DNA from: Bdellovibrionales bacterium
GTDB taxonomy: Bacteria > Bdellovibrionota > Bdellovibrionia > Bdellovibrionales > JAKFYE01
NCBI GenBank assembly: GCA_021731045.1
Contig: JAKFYE010000029.1
Location: 1-35,279 of the forward strand
Reading direction: 5' to 3'
Length of the DNA: 35,279 bases
How positions within the stretch are numbered: position 1 is the first letter of the stretch; each line of letters begins with the position of its first letter. This document shows positions 7,261 to 15,116 of this stretch, in pieces. The notes beneath the pieces were generated by a model, which was not told the origin of the DNA, did not search any database, and was given only the letters and a program-made list of their open reading frames with translations. Both the position numbers and the translations under genes were made by a program.

Positions 7261-7275
7261 AGATATCGAATTATG

Positions 7276-7292
7276 ACTTGTAAAAGACAAGT
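7276..7292. promoter_or_regulatory. HxlR operator candidate 2
   Basis: ACTTGtaaaagACAAGT, the second copy of the dyad, 15 bases before the ATG of the membrane-protein gene and next to its ribosome site. Binding here should block that gene. Confidence 0.6.
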
Positions 7293-7307
7293 AAAAGGAA
7301 GTCACTA

Positions 7308-7706
7308 ATGAAAAAGTTGATTTACGCCACACTTGCCTATGCGATTGTTACGATGTTGATCGCGGCACCTTGGCATTTTGTTTTATTTAAGGATTTGTAT
7401 CACAGCTTCGGTATTTACAATCGCCTCGATCCGATTGTGCCTCTGGGATTTTTATCCATGCTGATACAAGGCATTGTCATGGCCTATATGTATCCTCGTT
7501 TTTACAAAGGCGGATCACACTACAAAGACGCCGTGCAATTTTCGTTGTTAATGGGTGTGTTTCTCTACAGCGTTTCCACGATCGCGAATGCAGCCAAGAT
7601 CGAAGTTTCGCCAATGACAACATGGTTGGGAATACAAGCCGGCTTTCATTTGATTCAGTTTTTGGCTTGTGGTTTTGCGATTGGCTTTGTTTACTCAAGA
7701 AAATAG
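7308..7706 (+). CDS. Small four-helix membrane protein (unknown), HxlR neighbour
   Basis: A 132-residue inner-membrane protein with four predicted helices (about 5-27, 45-63, 78-97 and 108-128). Conserved-looking features are PWHFVLFKDLY after the first helix and AYMYPRFYKGG after the second. AAAAGGAAG gives a good ribosome site. The next gene product has the same layout, so the two look like distant paralogues. The divergent HxlR gene and operators suggest induction under stress. Function not recognised. Confidence 0.7.
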   Translation: MKKLIYATLAYAIVTMLIAAPWHFVLFKDLYHSFGIYNRLDPIVPLGFLSMLIQGIVMAYMYPRFYKGGSHYKDAVQFSLLMGVFLYSVSTIANAAKIEVSPMTTWLGIQAGFHLIQFLACGFAIGFVYSRK

Positions 7707-7762
7707 TCTTAATAATTGTCATGCTATATGAATAAATTATTTCTTAAATGAAGGAGAAAAAA

Positions 7763-8182
7763 ATGAATGATAAAAACCGAATGATGAAGGGTATGGTCTT
7801 AGGCGGAGTTGTCGCATTTGTATTTGTCTTTTTATTTGAATTTGCTGTCCATGGGTTTTTGATGAAGGGAATGTACGAAGCCACTATGAGCGTATGGCGA
7901 CCTCCCGCTGAATCGAATATGGCCGTCATGTTCTTGGGCCAGTTTCTCTTTGCTATGGCGGTTGCATTTTTCTATCCAATCGTCGGACCCGATAAAGAAT
8001 GTAAGAAGGCAATTCCCTTTGGTATTGGACTTGGAATAGTCATGGCCATACCGCAGATGGCATCTTATAGCTATTTGCCTATTCCGATATCTATAAGCCT
8101 TGCATGGGGAGCAGCTTCGTTTGTAAAAGCCCTAGGAAGTTCTATTATTGTCGCTAAACTTTATAATAAATTTGGTTGCTAA
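7763..8182 (+). CDS. Small four-helix membrane protein, paralogue-like
   Basis: The start is placed at 7763 because an in-frame ATG at 7748 is followed at once by AAGGAG, which serves as the ribosome site for the second ATG. The 139-residue product has four helices. A HGFLMKGMYEA segment after the first and AFFYPIVGPDKE after the second match the PWHFVLFKDLY and AYMYPRFYKGG positions of the previous protein. It follows that gene by 56 bases and probably shares its promoter. Function unknown. Confidence 0.7.
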   Translation: MNDKNRMMKGMVLGGVVAFVFVFLFEFAVHGFLMKGMYEATMSVWRPPAESNMAVMFLGQFLFAMAVAFFYPIVGPDKECKKAIPFGIGLGIVMAIPQMASYSYLPIPISISLAWGAASFVKALGSSIIVAKLYNKFGC

Positions 8183-8191
8183 AAAAACCGA

Positions 8192-8845
8192 GTGGCTTAC
8201 GACGAGAATTTATATCAAAGAATTAATAAGGCGCTAGAGACAACAAAAGGCATCGAACCGAAAAAGATGTTTGGTGGAATCTGTTTCATGCACAGGAGTC
8301 ACATGCTGTGCGGAATTGTTGGTCAAAAACTTATGGTTCGGGTCGGCCCCGACCAGCATGCAAAAGCACTTTCACTTAAACACGCATCCGTGATGGATAT
8401 AACTGGCAAGCCAATGAAGGGGTTTATTTTTGTAAGCCCCAAGGGAACAAAATCAATATCTGAGCTCAAGAAATGGATTCAATTAGGTCTTAATTTTACG
8501 TCTTCGTTACCTCCAAAAAAATCCAAGAGCCTAAAGGATGAGAAAGGTCTTACTCCTCTTGGTCGGGTTAAGAATTTTGGCCCCGTGACTCGAGGGGAAT
8601 TCGAGTCGATGAACCTGACCAAATTAGAACAAGTGAAGAGTCTCGGATTTGAAGACACGTGTCGACGATGGGTCCAATTTTATCCCAATCGACTTAATGC
8701 TAACGCATTTCTTGGGGTAATTTGTTCCATTGAAAACACGGTTTGGACAAAAGCGACTTCACATCAGCGAAGTCAGGCCCATTCAATGGTGAAAATGCTC
8801 AGAGCTGAATTCGGATTGCCACAGGTAAAGAAAAAAAAGCTTTGA
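8192..8845 (+). CDS. TfoX/Sxy-family protein with N- and C-terminal domains
   Basis: The 217-residue protein has a TfoX N-terminal domain at about 1-100 (EPKKMFGGICFMHRSHMLCG) and a TfoX C-terminal helix-hairpin-helix-like domain at about 125-205 (LGRVKNFGPVTRGEFESM, KSLGFEDTCRRW). The GTG start gives MAYDENLYQRI, the usual beginning of the family, although no ribosome site is obvious. It starts 9 bases after the membrane-protein gene and may be read with it. In gammaproteobacteria TfoX activates competence genes through CRP; here the role is open. Confidence 0.85.
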   Translation: MAYDENLYQRINKALETTKGIEPKKMFGGICFMHRSHMLCGIVGQKLMVRVGPDQHAKALSLKHASVMDITGKPMKGFIFVSPKGTKSISELKKWIQLGLNFTSSLPPKKSKSLKDEKGLTPLGRVKNFGPVTRGEFESMNLTKLEQVKSLGFEDTCRRWVQFYPNRLNANAFLGVICSIENTVWTKATSHQRSQAHSMVKMLRAEFGLPQVKKKKL

Positions 8846-8908
8846 GCTCTTTAATAATGTTTAATTTCATACAGTTATAGTTTAGCTGGTTCGCAGAAGA
8901 TCTATCAT

Positions 8909-8924
8909 TTAACCAAATGGTTGA
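8909..8924. promoter_or_regulatory. ArsR operator candidate 1
   Basis: TTAACCAAATGGTTGA, a near-perfect 16-bp dyad that overlaps the -35 box of the promoter of the ArsR gene. It matches the perfect copy at 8948-8967. Confidence 0.6.
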
Positions 8925-8949
8925 CTCTTTAAAAGCTTCTGCATATGAT
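8921..8949 (+). promoter_or_regulatory. Promoter of the ArsR-SRPBCC pair, probably leaderless
   Basis: TTGACT (8921-8926), 17 bases, TATGAT (8944-8949): a near-consensus sigma-70 promoter. The predicted start of transcription, 7-9 bases beyond, falls at or next to the ATG at 8958. No ribosome site precedes the ATG, so the mRNA is probably leaderless. Confidence 0.65.
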
Positions 8950-8967
8950 TTAACCATATGGTTAAAT
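8948..8967. promoter_or_regulatory. ArsR operator candidate 2, covering the start codon
   Basis: ATTTAACCATATGGTTAAAT is a perfect 20-bp palindrome. It overlaps the -10 box and contains the ArsR ATG at its centre. Its centre is 41 bp, about four turns, from that of operator 1. Confidence 0.65.
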
Positions 8968-9290
8968 CTCAAGCCCAGCGACTGGATCTTGTTTTTCATG
9001 CTCTTTCTGATTCTACAAGACGAGCCATTCTTTATGACGTTTCAAAGAAAGATAAAACCGTTAGCGAGATCGCAAGACCTTACAAAATATCTCTCGCCGC
9101 TGTTTCAAAACACATCAATGTCCTCGAAAAAGCGAAACTCGTAGAACGCAAAAAACAAGGCAGTTTTCAAATCGTAAGTCTAAATGCAGAGGCACTGAAG
9201 TCTGCCGAAGAGTGGATCTTATATTACCAACAGTTTTGGGGGCCTCGCCTTGAAGCTCTCAAGGACTTTTTAGAAAGGGAAAGAAAATGA
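8958..9290 (+). CDS. ArsR-family regulator of the SRPBCC-partner type
   Basis: A 110-residue winged-helix protein. The family text is clear: FHALSDSTRRAILYDVSK, then the recognition helix region ISLAAVSKHINVLEKAKLV, and a C-terminal YYQQFWGPRLEALKDFLER typical of ArsR proteins paired with AHSA1-type proteins. No metal-binding cysteine cluster is present. It overlaps the SRPBCC gene by 4 bases (ATGA). The start codon lies within a perfect palindrome and directly after a strong promoter, so repression by its own product at the start site is likely. Confidence 0.92.
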   Translation: MVKSQAQRLDLVFHALSDSTRRAILYDVSKKDKTVSEIARPYKISLAAVSKHINVLEKAKLVERKKQGSFQIVSLNAEALKSAEEWILYYQQFWGPRLEALKDFLERERK

Positions 9291-9727
9291 ACACGAACAT
9301 AAAATTACAACTGAAACAGTTTATCAAAGCTAAACGAAGTCAGGTTTTTGATGCTTGGACAAAACCGGAGCTTATGGTTCAGTGGTATCATCCAGGTGCA
9401 ATGACAAATCCATCGGCAAGTTCTGATTTGAAAGTCGGTGGAAAGTATCACATCGAAATGAAAGGGCAAATGGACGGTAAGCCTGTAAACCCGACAGCTT
9501 CTGGAGAATACACAAAAATCATTCCCAATGAACTCATTAGTTTCACCTGGGGATGGGACGGAGATCCCTCTTCGAAAACTCTGGTTACGATTGAATTGAA
9601 AGACGTTGAATCAGGAACCGAAGTCACCCTCACTCACGAAAGATTTGAAAATACTGACAAACGCGATCATCACCAAAAAGGTTGGTTTGGCTGCTTAGAA
9701 AATCTTGCAAAGTTTTATAACAACTAA
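9287..9727 (+). CDS. SRPBCC/AHSA1-domain protein
   Basis: A 146-residue single-domain protein of the START-like SRPBCC superfamily, AHSA1 type. Signatures are FDAWTKPELMVQWYHP near the start, LKVGGKYHIEM in the middle and a C-terminal HHQKGWFGCLENLAKF. The fold has a deep hydrophobic cavity for a ligand, but none can be named. Translation is coupled to the ArsR gene through an ATGA overlap. Such pairs are common, and the SRPBCC protein may bind the ligand relevant to the regulator. Confidence 0.9.
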   Translation: MNTNIKLQLKQFIKAKRSQVFDAWTKPELMVQWYHPGAMTNPSASSDLKVGGKYHIEMKGQMDGKPVNPTASGEYTKIIPNELISFTWGWDGDPSSKTLVTIELKDVESGTEVTLTHERFENTDKRDHHQKGWFGCLENLAKFYNN

Positions 9728-9746
9728 CCACATTATTGGAGTCATT

Positions 9747-10133
9747 ATGGAATATCCTATTCTCGTCATTTTACTTGCGTGCGTGCAGTACCTTTTTTTC
9801 GGCTTAAGAACAGGAGTTGCGCGAACCAAATTCGGCATCGATGCGCCTAAAGTTTCTGGAAATGAAACGTGGGAGCGTTACAATCGAGTGCACTTAAATA
9901 CACTCGAACAACTGATTGTTTTTATACCAGCTTTACTTGCTTTTTCTTACTACGTGAGTCCCCAATGGGCTCTGTTGCCAGGAATCGCATTTCTTATTGC
10001 TCGCCAAACGTATTCTTACCTCTACATCAAAAATCCAAAAGGACGTGGCTTCCCCCCTACGTTTTTTATAAATATAATTTTGGTGGTTGGCAGTTTGATC
10101 GGTGTGATTATGTCATTGCTAAAGCAGTCGTAA
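9747..10133 (+). CDS. MAPEG-family membrane protein
   Basis: The start is set at 9747, where ATG follows TTGGAG; an upstream in-frame start would overlap the SRPBCC gene and add an unlikely tail. The 128-residue product has about four membrane helices. The MAPEG pattern is seen in GNETWERYNRVHLNTLEQL, with the conserved Glu/Arg/Asn/His residues that bind glutathione in the family, and later ARQTYSYLYIKNPKGRG. MAPEG members act in glutathione-dependent detoxification or lipid peroxide metabolism. It is likely in the ArsR operon. Confidence 0.88.
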   Translation: MEYPILVILLACVQYLFFGLRTGVARTKFGIDAPKVSGNETWERYNRVHLNTLEQLIVFIPALLAFSYYVSPQWALLPGIAFLIARQTYSYLYIKNPKGRGFPPTFFINIILVVGSLIGVIMSLLKQS

Positions 10134-10137
10134 AATC

Positions 10138-10596
10138 ATGAGTGTCGATGTCCAGACCGAAATTATAATTAATTGCCCTCGGGACGTAGTTGCTAACTAC
10201 GCCTCCGATCCCAATAATGCGCCCAAATGGTACATCAATATTAAATCTGTGGAAGGCAAAACAGAAGGGCCCCTACGCGTTGGTTCTCGAATGACTTTCG
10301 TAGCCCAATTTCTTGGAAAGCGATTGGAATATACATACGAGGTTACAGAACTTTTGCCAGGGTCAAGATTTCAGATGAAAACGGCAGAAGGTCCGTTTCC
10401 GATGGAAACAACTTACGAATGGAAAGAAATCGACAATTCTACAACCTTGATGACCTTGCGAAACCGTGGAAAGCCGACGGGTTTTTCAGTACTACTGTCG
10501 CCTTTCATATCTGTTGCAATGCAAAGGGCTAATCGAAAGGATCTAGCGCTCATCAAGAGAATCCTAGAATCCTTAACTAGTAACGCCGGAGAGTAA
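10138..10596 (+). CDS. SRPBCC-family protein (polyketide cyclase/dehydrase-like)
   Basis: A 152-residue START-like protein. It opens with VQTEIIINCPRDVVANYASD and continues with NAPKWYINIKSVEG, the first strand and helices of the fold, and ends in a long C-terminal helix (ALIKRILESL). It begins 4 bases after the MAPEG stop, so translation is probably coupled. Unlike its upstream relative it is not of the AHSA1 subtype. Ligand unknown. Confidence 0.8.
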   Translation: MSVDVQTEIIINCPRDVVANYASDPNNAPKWYINIKSVEGKTEGPLRVGSRMTFVAQFLGKRLEYTYEVTELLPGSRFQMKTAEGPFPMETTYEWKEIDNSTTLMTLRNRGKPTGFSVLLSPFISVAMQRANRKDLALIKRILESLTSNAGE

Positions 10597-10671
10597 CTCA
10601 AGCCGAAGACGCAACGCCAACTTCGCCAAAAGAGATAGACGAGAGCTTTTGTTTGTTTTAAATAAAATTGT

Positions 10672-11118
10672 ATGAATGGCGCACAATTACATCTAATCCT
10701 CAATCATATTCCAATAATTTTGTCGATGGTCGCCTTCGTTCTTTTCATTTGGGCGTGGCTTAGCAAAAGTACAGAAATTAAAAAAGTAGGACTTGTTTTG
10801 ACCGTCGCAACAGCGGCTTTTGCTGGGGCTGCATTTTTGACAGGCGAACCTGCTGAAGACGTGTTGGAAAAACTTCCAGCTTTTTCGAAAGAATTGGTGC
10901 ATGAGCATGAAGAAGCTGGAGAAGCTGCTCTTATTGTTTCGATTATTGCGGGTCTAGCGGCCTTTGTGACTTTATATTTATCTAAAAGGAAACCTCAGTT
11001 CTTTTCATATAGCTTAGTTATCACTATTATTCTTATTCTAGTTTCCACTTTAACCTTCCTGAGAACTGCTCATCTCGGTGGCCTCATTCGACACGAGGAA
11101 ATTAAATCTCCGCTGTAG
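10672..11118 (+). CDS. Four-helix membrane protein with an N-terminal HxxxNHxP motif
   Basis: A 148-residue inner-membrane protein with helices at about 10-31, 39-59, 83-104 and 111-131. The first helix begins with QLHLILNHIPI and the loop before helix 3 has ELVHEHEEAGEAA, so histidines stand at both sides and could bind heme or metal. The layout resembles DUF2231-type proteins, but the match is loose. It is separated by 75 bases from the preceding SRPBCC gene. Function not known. Confidence 0.65.
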   Translation: MNGAQLHLILNHIPIILSMVAFVLFIWAWLSKSTEIKKVGLVLTVATAAFAGAAFLTGEPAEDVLEKLPAFSKELVHEHEEAGEAALIVSIIAGLAAFVTLYLSKRKPQFFSYSLVITIILILVSTLTFLRTAHLGGLIRHEEIKSPL

Positions 11119-11307
11119 CTGAAAACTTAAAACACGAGTACGTCACGAGAATTACTCTCTAAAAACAAAACGAAGCGGCAATTTATTTTAGTTTCTAAAT
11201 CGGAATCATGCCGTCTTACAAAGTCCTGATGGCTCCGTTATTAACGAAAAGCAAGTGGATCGTCTAGGTTATTGCATTTTGACCTACCTCCTCTACACAA
11301 GTTGTTT

Positions 11308-11934
11308 ATGTCACTCGATCAGTTGTCGGGAGGACTTATCAAAACACGAAATACTTTGTTTATTTTGTTCTTGTGCTGGGTTGTCTTGGTTATCGTCGGG
11401 GTCACCAAATTGTGGCTATATGCGAGTACCGAAGGCCAAGCAGCACATGCCCTACTAGTCTGGCCGGAAAACTCGCACATCCAAAGAGATTTAAATGCCG
11501 ATGCGACCCTTGTTTTATTTACTCACTTTGGTTGCTCCTGCTCAAATGCCACCTTTGAAGAATTAAATAAAATTATAGCTCAAAGTAGTAAGAAACTCGA
11601 TATTCATATTCGCGTTGTGACCTATGAAAACCTCGATGCAAAATTGCAAGAAAAGAAGATTCGAGAAATTTCTCAAACTGTGCCAAACGCAAAGGTTATG
11701 TCAGATCTAAATGGTGTTGAAGCAAAATATTTTGATGCTAAAACATCTGGCCAAACTTTTCTCTATGATCGCAATAGTAAGCTTCTTTTTTCTGGGGGAA
11801 TCACTCCGTTTCGTGGCCATGAAGGAGACAATGAGGGTCAAAAAGCCATTGTGGGATTGATTAATGAGGGCCATACAGAGCGAAATCTCTATTCAGTCTT
11901 TGGTTGTTCTTTATTTGAGGAGTCTTTCGAATGA
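11308..11934 (+). CDS. Membrane-anchored thioredoxin-like protein (RedB-like) with a CxC site
   Basis: The start at ATG 11308 is preferred; a TTG at 11272 is also in frame and neither has a clear ribosome site. One membrane helix (about 17-38) anchors a periplasmic domain. TLVLFTHFGCSCSNATFEEL has the thioredoxin strand-helix arrangement but with C-x-C instead of C-x-x-C. SGQTFLYDRNSKLLFSGGIT supplies the later strands. The protein resembles those annotated as RedB. Its gene overlaps the histidine kinase gene by 4 bases, so it may supply a redox input to the kinase. That link is inferred. Confidence 0.7.
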   Translation: MSLDQLSGGLIKTRNTLFILFLCWVVLVIVGVTKLWLYASTEGQAAHALLVWPENSHIQRDLNADATLVLFTHFGCSCSNATFEELNKIIAQSSKKLDIHIRVVTYENLDAKLQEKKIREISQTVPNAKVMSDLNGVEAKYFDAKTSGQTFLYDRNSKLLFSGGITPFRGHEGDNEGQKAIVGLINEGHTERNLYSVFGCSLFEESFE

Positions 11935-13688
11935 CTTCAAACTGGTTTAAAAATCGTCAAAGAAAAAAATTACCCTCTGAGCAGGCCAAAGTACTTTACG
12001 ATGAGGCGCTCTTTATAATTTGCAAAAGTACAGATCGAATGTTTGCACTGCTATTAAGTTTAGAATGGATTGCCGGGATCCTGTGTTCAATCATCGTATC
12101 CCCCAAAGCCTGGAGCGGCACGCAAAGCAATGTTCACATTCATGTTTATGCTGCTGTATTTTTAGGTGCAGTTATTGTTTCCTTCCCGATTTTTCTTGCA
12201 CTTTTTCATCCCGGCAAAATCTACACTCGACATATCATTGGCGCGGCACAGATGCTTATGGCCGCACTTTTTATTCATTTATTAGGTGGGCGCATCGAAG
12301 CTCACTTTCTCATTTTTGGCTCTTTGGCTTTTCTGGCATTTTATCGGGATTGGCCGGTTTTACTTTCAGCCTCTCTCATAATTGTGACTGATCATCTATT
12401 TCGTGGCTTATATTGGCCACAATCCATTTTTGGATTTGCCAATACAGACTCTTGGCGGTGGCTTGAACATGGGGTTTGGGTGTTGTTTGAAGACATCTTT
12501 CTTATTTACTCATGTATTCAAGGAAAAATGGAACTGAGGGCGGTCGCAACTAAACAAGCGGATTTAGCACAAGCAAAAGATCGCTTAGAAGAATCGCAAG
12601 CACTTGCTCACCTCGGCAGTTTTGAACTTGATACGGCAACCAACAAACTTAATTGGTCATCGGAGTTATTCAAAATATTCGGCATTAGTTCACACGAGTT
12701 TCATGGAACATTCAAAGCCTTCTTACAATTTGTTCATCCTGAGGATCGCACGGTTATTATAGAGAATCATAAGAAAGCCATGCAGACTAAGCAGCCTTTT
12801 CATATGCAAACTCGTATAATTAGAAAAGACGGCCTTACACGAATATGCGAATCAAATATCACGGTTCTTGTAAATGAAGAAAATAAACCAGTTCGAATCG
12901 TCGGCACCGTTCAAGATATCACGGAACGCCTTGAATCTGAGCAAATTATTAGAAGTCAGCAAGCCCAGATCGTCGCCTCCTCAAAACTTTCATCGCTTGG
13001 CGAAATGGCTGGCAGTATTGCCCATGAAATCAATACTCCCTTAGGAGCAATCACTCTCAGCAACCGTTACCTTGAAACAATTCTCAAAAAAGATGTGTTA
13101 GATAAAGCTGCTGCCTTTAAACTCATAGATTCAATTGCTAAAACCTGTGAGAGGATATCAAAGACCGTGGGTTCATTGCGCTCTTTTGCGAGAGACGGCA
13201 GCAAAGATCCTATTTCAGAAATCAAAGTTCAACAGCTCATTGATGATACTTTAGGTCTTTGCAGCGAACGCTTTAAAAATCGTGGCGTTAAACTCGAAGT
13301 TATCAATCATCTTGACCAAAATCAAACGATCGGCTGCAGATCAACCGAACTCGTCCAAGTTTTTGTTAACTTACTCAATAATGCGATTGATGCGATCGAT
13401 GCGATTGACGACAAATGGGTCAAAATTGAATTGTCTGATCAAGACTTGGGAATTCGATTTATCTTTACGGATAGCGGGCCCGGTATTCCCATTGAAGTTC
13501 GCAGAAAAATTTTTGAACCATTCTTTACAACAAAAGGTGCGGGTATTGGCACAGGCCTGGGGCTCTCGATATCAAAAGATATCATCGAATCTCATCACGG
13601 AAAAATGTCGATAGATGACACCTGCGTCAATACACGATTTGTTTTGTGGCTTCCTAAGGAACATCAACTTGAAAAGAAGGTCTCATGA
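11931..13688 (+). CDS. Membrane sensor histidine kinase with PAS domain
   Basis: A 585-residue kinase. The N-terminus (about 35-195) has five or six helices with a distinctive GGRIEAHFLIFGSLAFLA and later WLEHGVWVLFEDIFL, a membrane domain seen in several sensors whose signal is unknown. A PAS domain covers about 220-335 (PAS_3-like, ending VGTVQDITERLE). The phosphorylated His365 is in SIAHEINTPLGAI. ATP-binding boxes follow: N box at VFVNLLNNAIDAI, G1 at DSGPGIP, F box FEPFFTTKGAG and G2 GTGLGLS. It overlaps both flanking genes, so the three are made together. Confidence 0.93.
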   Translation: MTSNWFKNRQRKKLPSEQAKVLYDEALFIICKSTDRMFALLLSLEWIAGILCSIIVSPKAWSGTQSNVHIHVYAAVFLGAVIVSFPIFLALFHPGKIYTRHIIGAAQMLMAALFIHLLGGRIEAHFLIFGSLAFLAFYRDWPVLLSASLIIVTDHLFRGLYWPQSIFGFANTDSWRWLEHGVWVLFEDIFLIYSCIQGKMELRAVATKQADLAQAKDRLEESQALAHLGSFELDTATNKLNWSSELFKIFGISSHEFHGTFKAFLQFVHPEDRTVIIENHKKAMQTKQPFHMQTRIIRKDGLTRICESNITVLVNEENKPVRIVGTVQDITERLESEQIIRSQQAQIVASSKLSSLGEMAGSIAHEINTPLGAITLSNRYLETILKKDVLDKAAAFKLIDSIAKTCERISKTVGSLRSFARDGSKDPISEIKVQQLIDDTLGLCSERFKNRGVKLEVINHLDQNQTIGCRSTELVQVFVNLLNNAIDAIDAIDDKWVKIELSDQDLGIRFIFTDSGPGIPIEVRRKIFEPFFTTKGAGIGTGLGLSISKDIIESHHGKMSIDDTCVNTRFVLWLPKEHQLEKKVS

Positions 13689-15070
13689 AAATAACAAATA
13701 TTTTATTAGTCGAAGACGATGAGAGCTTTCGTTCGATTTTGGCAATGATTTTAACTGGCGAAGGATTTGTCATTACAGAGGCTGAAAACGGTTTGATTGC
13801 GCAAGATAAGCTGAATAAAGAAACTTTTGACTTAGTTATCACAGATATAAAAATGCCGAAGCTAAGTGGCCTTGAACTTCTTAAGTGGATCAAAGAGAGT
13901 AAGTCTACTCCGGTCATTCTCATGACTGGATTTTCTGAAATACTCAAAACCCAAGAGGCCTATGATCTCGGTGCCGACGAGTTTTTACCAAAACCTTTCG
14001 AGCCTGAAGATGTTCTGGGGGCAATTAAAAATATTAGCACTGAATCGAATCAAATAAAAAACACGGATGTCGATTATTTGTATTGCAAAGTTGACATCGA
14101 CCAATTCATCACAGGCCGAGAAATTGCGTACAATGTTTATGTGCGCTTATCGAATATCAAGTACGTTAAAATAGCAAACAAGGGTCAAGATATTCCTGCA
14201 GATCGCATCCCGACTTTAAAGTCACGAGGCGTCGATTATTTATATCTTAAAAAAGAAGACTATAAACACTACGTCGGCTTTACGCTTGATTTAGCTAAAA
14301 CTTTGAATCGTTCCACTACGGTCTCCACAGAGAAAAAAAAGAAATTTTTGCACCAAACCGGAGAAATTATTCTAGAAAAATTATTTGTAGACGGAATAGA
14401 TCAACACGCGTTCTCTCAATCAAAGGACTACATATCTACGGTTTCTTCGCTTCTTTATGATAGCGATGATGCCATCAATTCACTCATGCGCCTTTATGAT
14501 CATGCTGATTTTGTTTATGTCCATAGTCTTGGCGTGAGTATGTATGCGGTCATGATTGCAAATAAACTTAAGTGGACAGCTCCTCGCACACTTTTTAAAT
14601 TGGCAATGGGCGGACTCTACCATGATGTCGGCAAGAAAGAGATTGATCGAAGTCTTTTAACAAAGGCTAAAAAAGATCTTTCACAGAGCGAAGTCGCTCT
14701 TTTAGAAACTCATCCTATACGCGGCGTAGATATTCTTGGGCAACTGGATGGAATCGAAAGCGACATTGTGCAAATAGTATCGCAGCATCACGAGGCTATG
14801 ACAGGATATGGTTTTCCAATGGGACTTAAAGGAAATAATATTCACCCGCTAGCAAGAGTTATCAGTGTTGCAAATGTATTTTGTAACGTAGCCCTGCCCG
14901 GCCCTCGACATAAAGCTTTTACTGCACCAGATGCAATAAAGCACATGACAGACTTTCACAAAGACAGTTTGGATATAACTTTTTTTGCAGCTCTTATACG
15001 ATTATTTAATCTCGACCCCGCCACATACTTAGGCAAAGATTTTGATTCGGACCTCAAAAAAGTTTCTTAG
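13685..15070 (+). CDS. Response regulator with a divergent HD-GYP domain
   Basis: A 461-residue protein. The receiver (1-115) has the acidic pair E10/D11, phospho-site Asp54 (ITDIKMP) and Lys103. A linker domain (about 128-200) follows. The HD-GYP domain (about 270-440) keeps His313-Asp314 (LYHDVGKKEID), His343 and His368-His369-Glu370. The signature GYP reads GFP (GYGFPMGL), and the later metal-binding Asp is Asn397 (SVANVFCNV instead of the usual ADxxDA). HD-GYP proteins usually degrade cyclic di-GMP; this one may be weak or a binding-only form. It starts within the kinase stop (ATGA). Confidence 0.92.
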   Translation: MKITNILLVEDDESFRSILAMILTGEGFVITEAENGLIAQDKLNKETFDLVITDIKMPKLSGLELLKWIKESKSTPVILMTGFSEILKTQEAYDLGADEFLPKPFEPEDVLGAIKNISTESNQIKNTDVDYLYCKVDIDQFITGREIAYNVYVRLSNIKYVKIANKGQDIPADRIPTLKSRGVDYLYLKKEDYKHYVGFTLDLAKTLNRSTTVSTEKKKKFLHQTGEIILEKLFVDGIDQHAFSQSKDYISTVSSLLYDSDDAINSLMRLYDHADFVYVHSLGVSMYAVMIANKLKWTAPRTLFKLAMGGLYHDVGKKEIDRSLLTKAKKDLSQSEVALLETHPIRGVDILGQLDGIESDIVQIVSQHHEAMTGYGFPMGLKGNNIHPLARVISVANVFCNVALPGPRHKAFTAPDAIKHMTDFHKDSLDITFFAALIRLFNLDPATYLGKDFDSDLKKVS

Positions 15071-15116
15071 GTACGGAGCCGAGTTCAATAGTTAAAAAGG
15101 TGCCGTACCTTTTAGA
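15070..15116. terminator. Terminator hairpin between convergent genes
   Basis: AGGTACGG (15070-15077) can pair with CCGTACCT (15106-15113). A nested form, AAAAGGT/ACCTTTT around a short loop at 15098-15116, has A and T runs at its two ends. It lies at the meeting point of the HD-GYP and oxidase genes, and so fits a two-way terminator. Confidence 0.55.

Noticed and set aside
11208-11267. 19-codon frame MPSYKVLMAPLLTKSKWIV before the thioredoxin-like gene
   Set aside because: No ribosome site and no recognisable similarity; within chance expectation.
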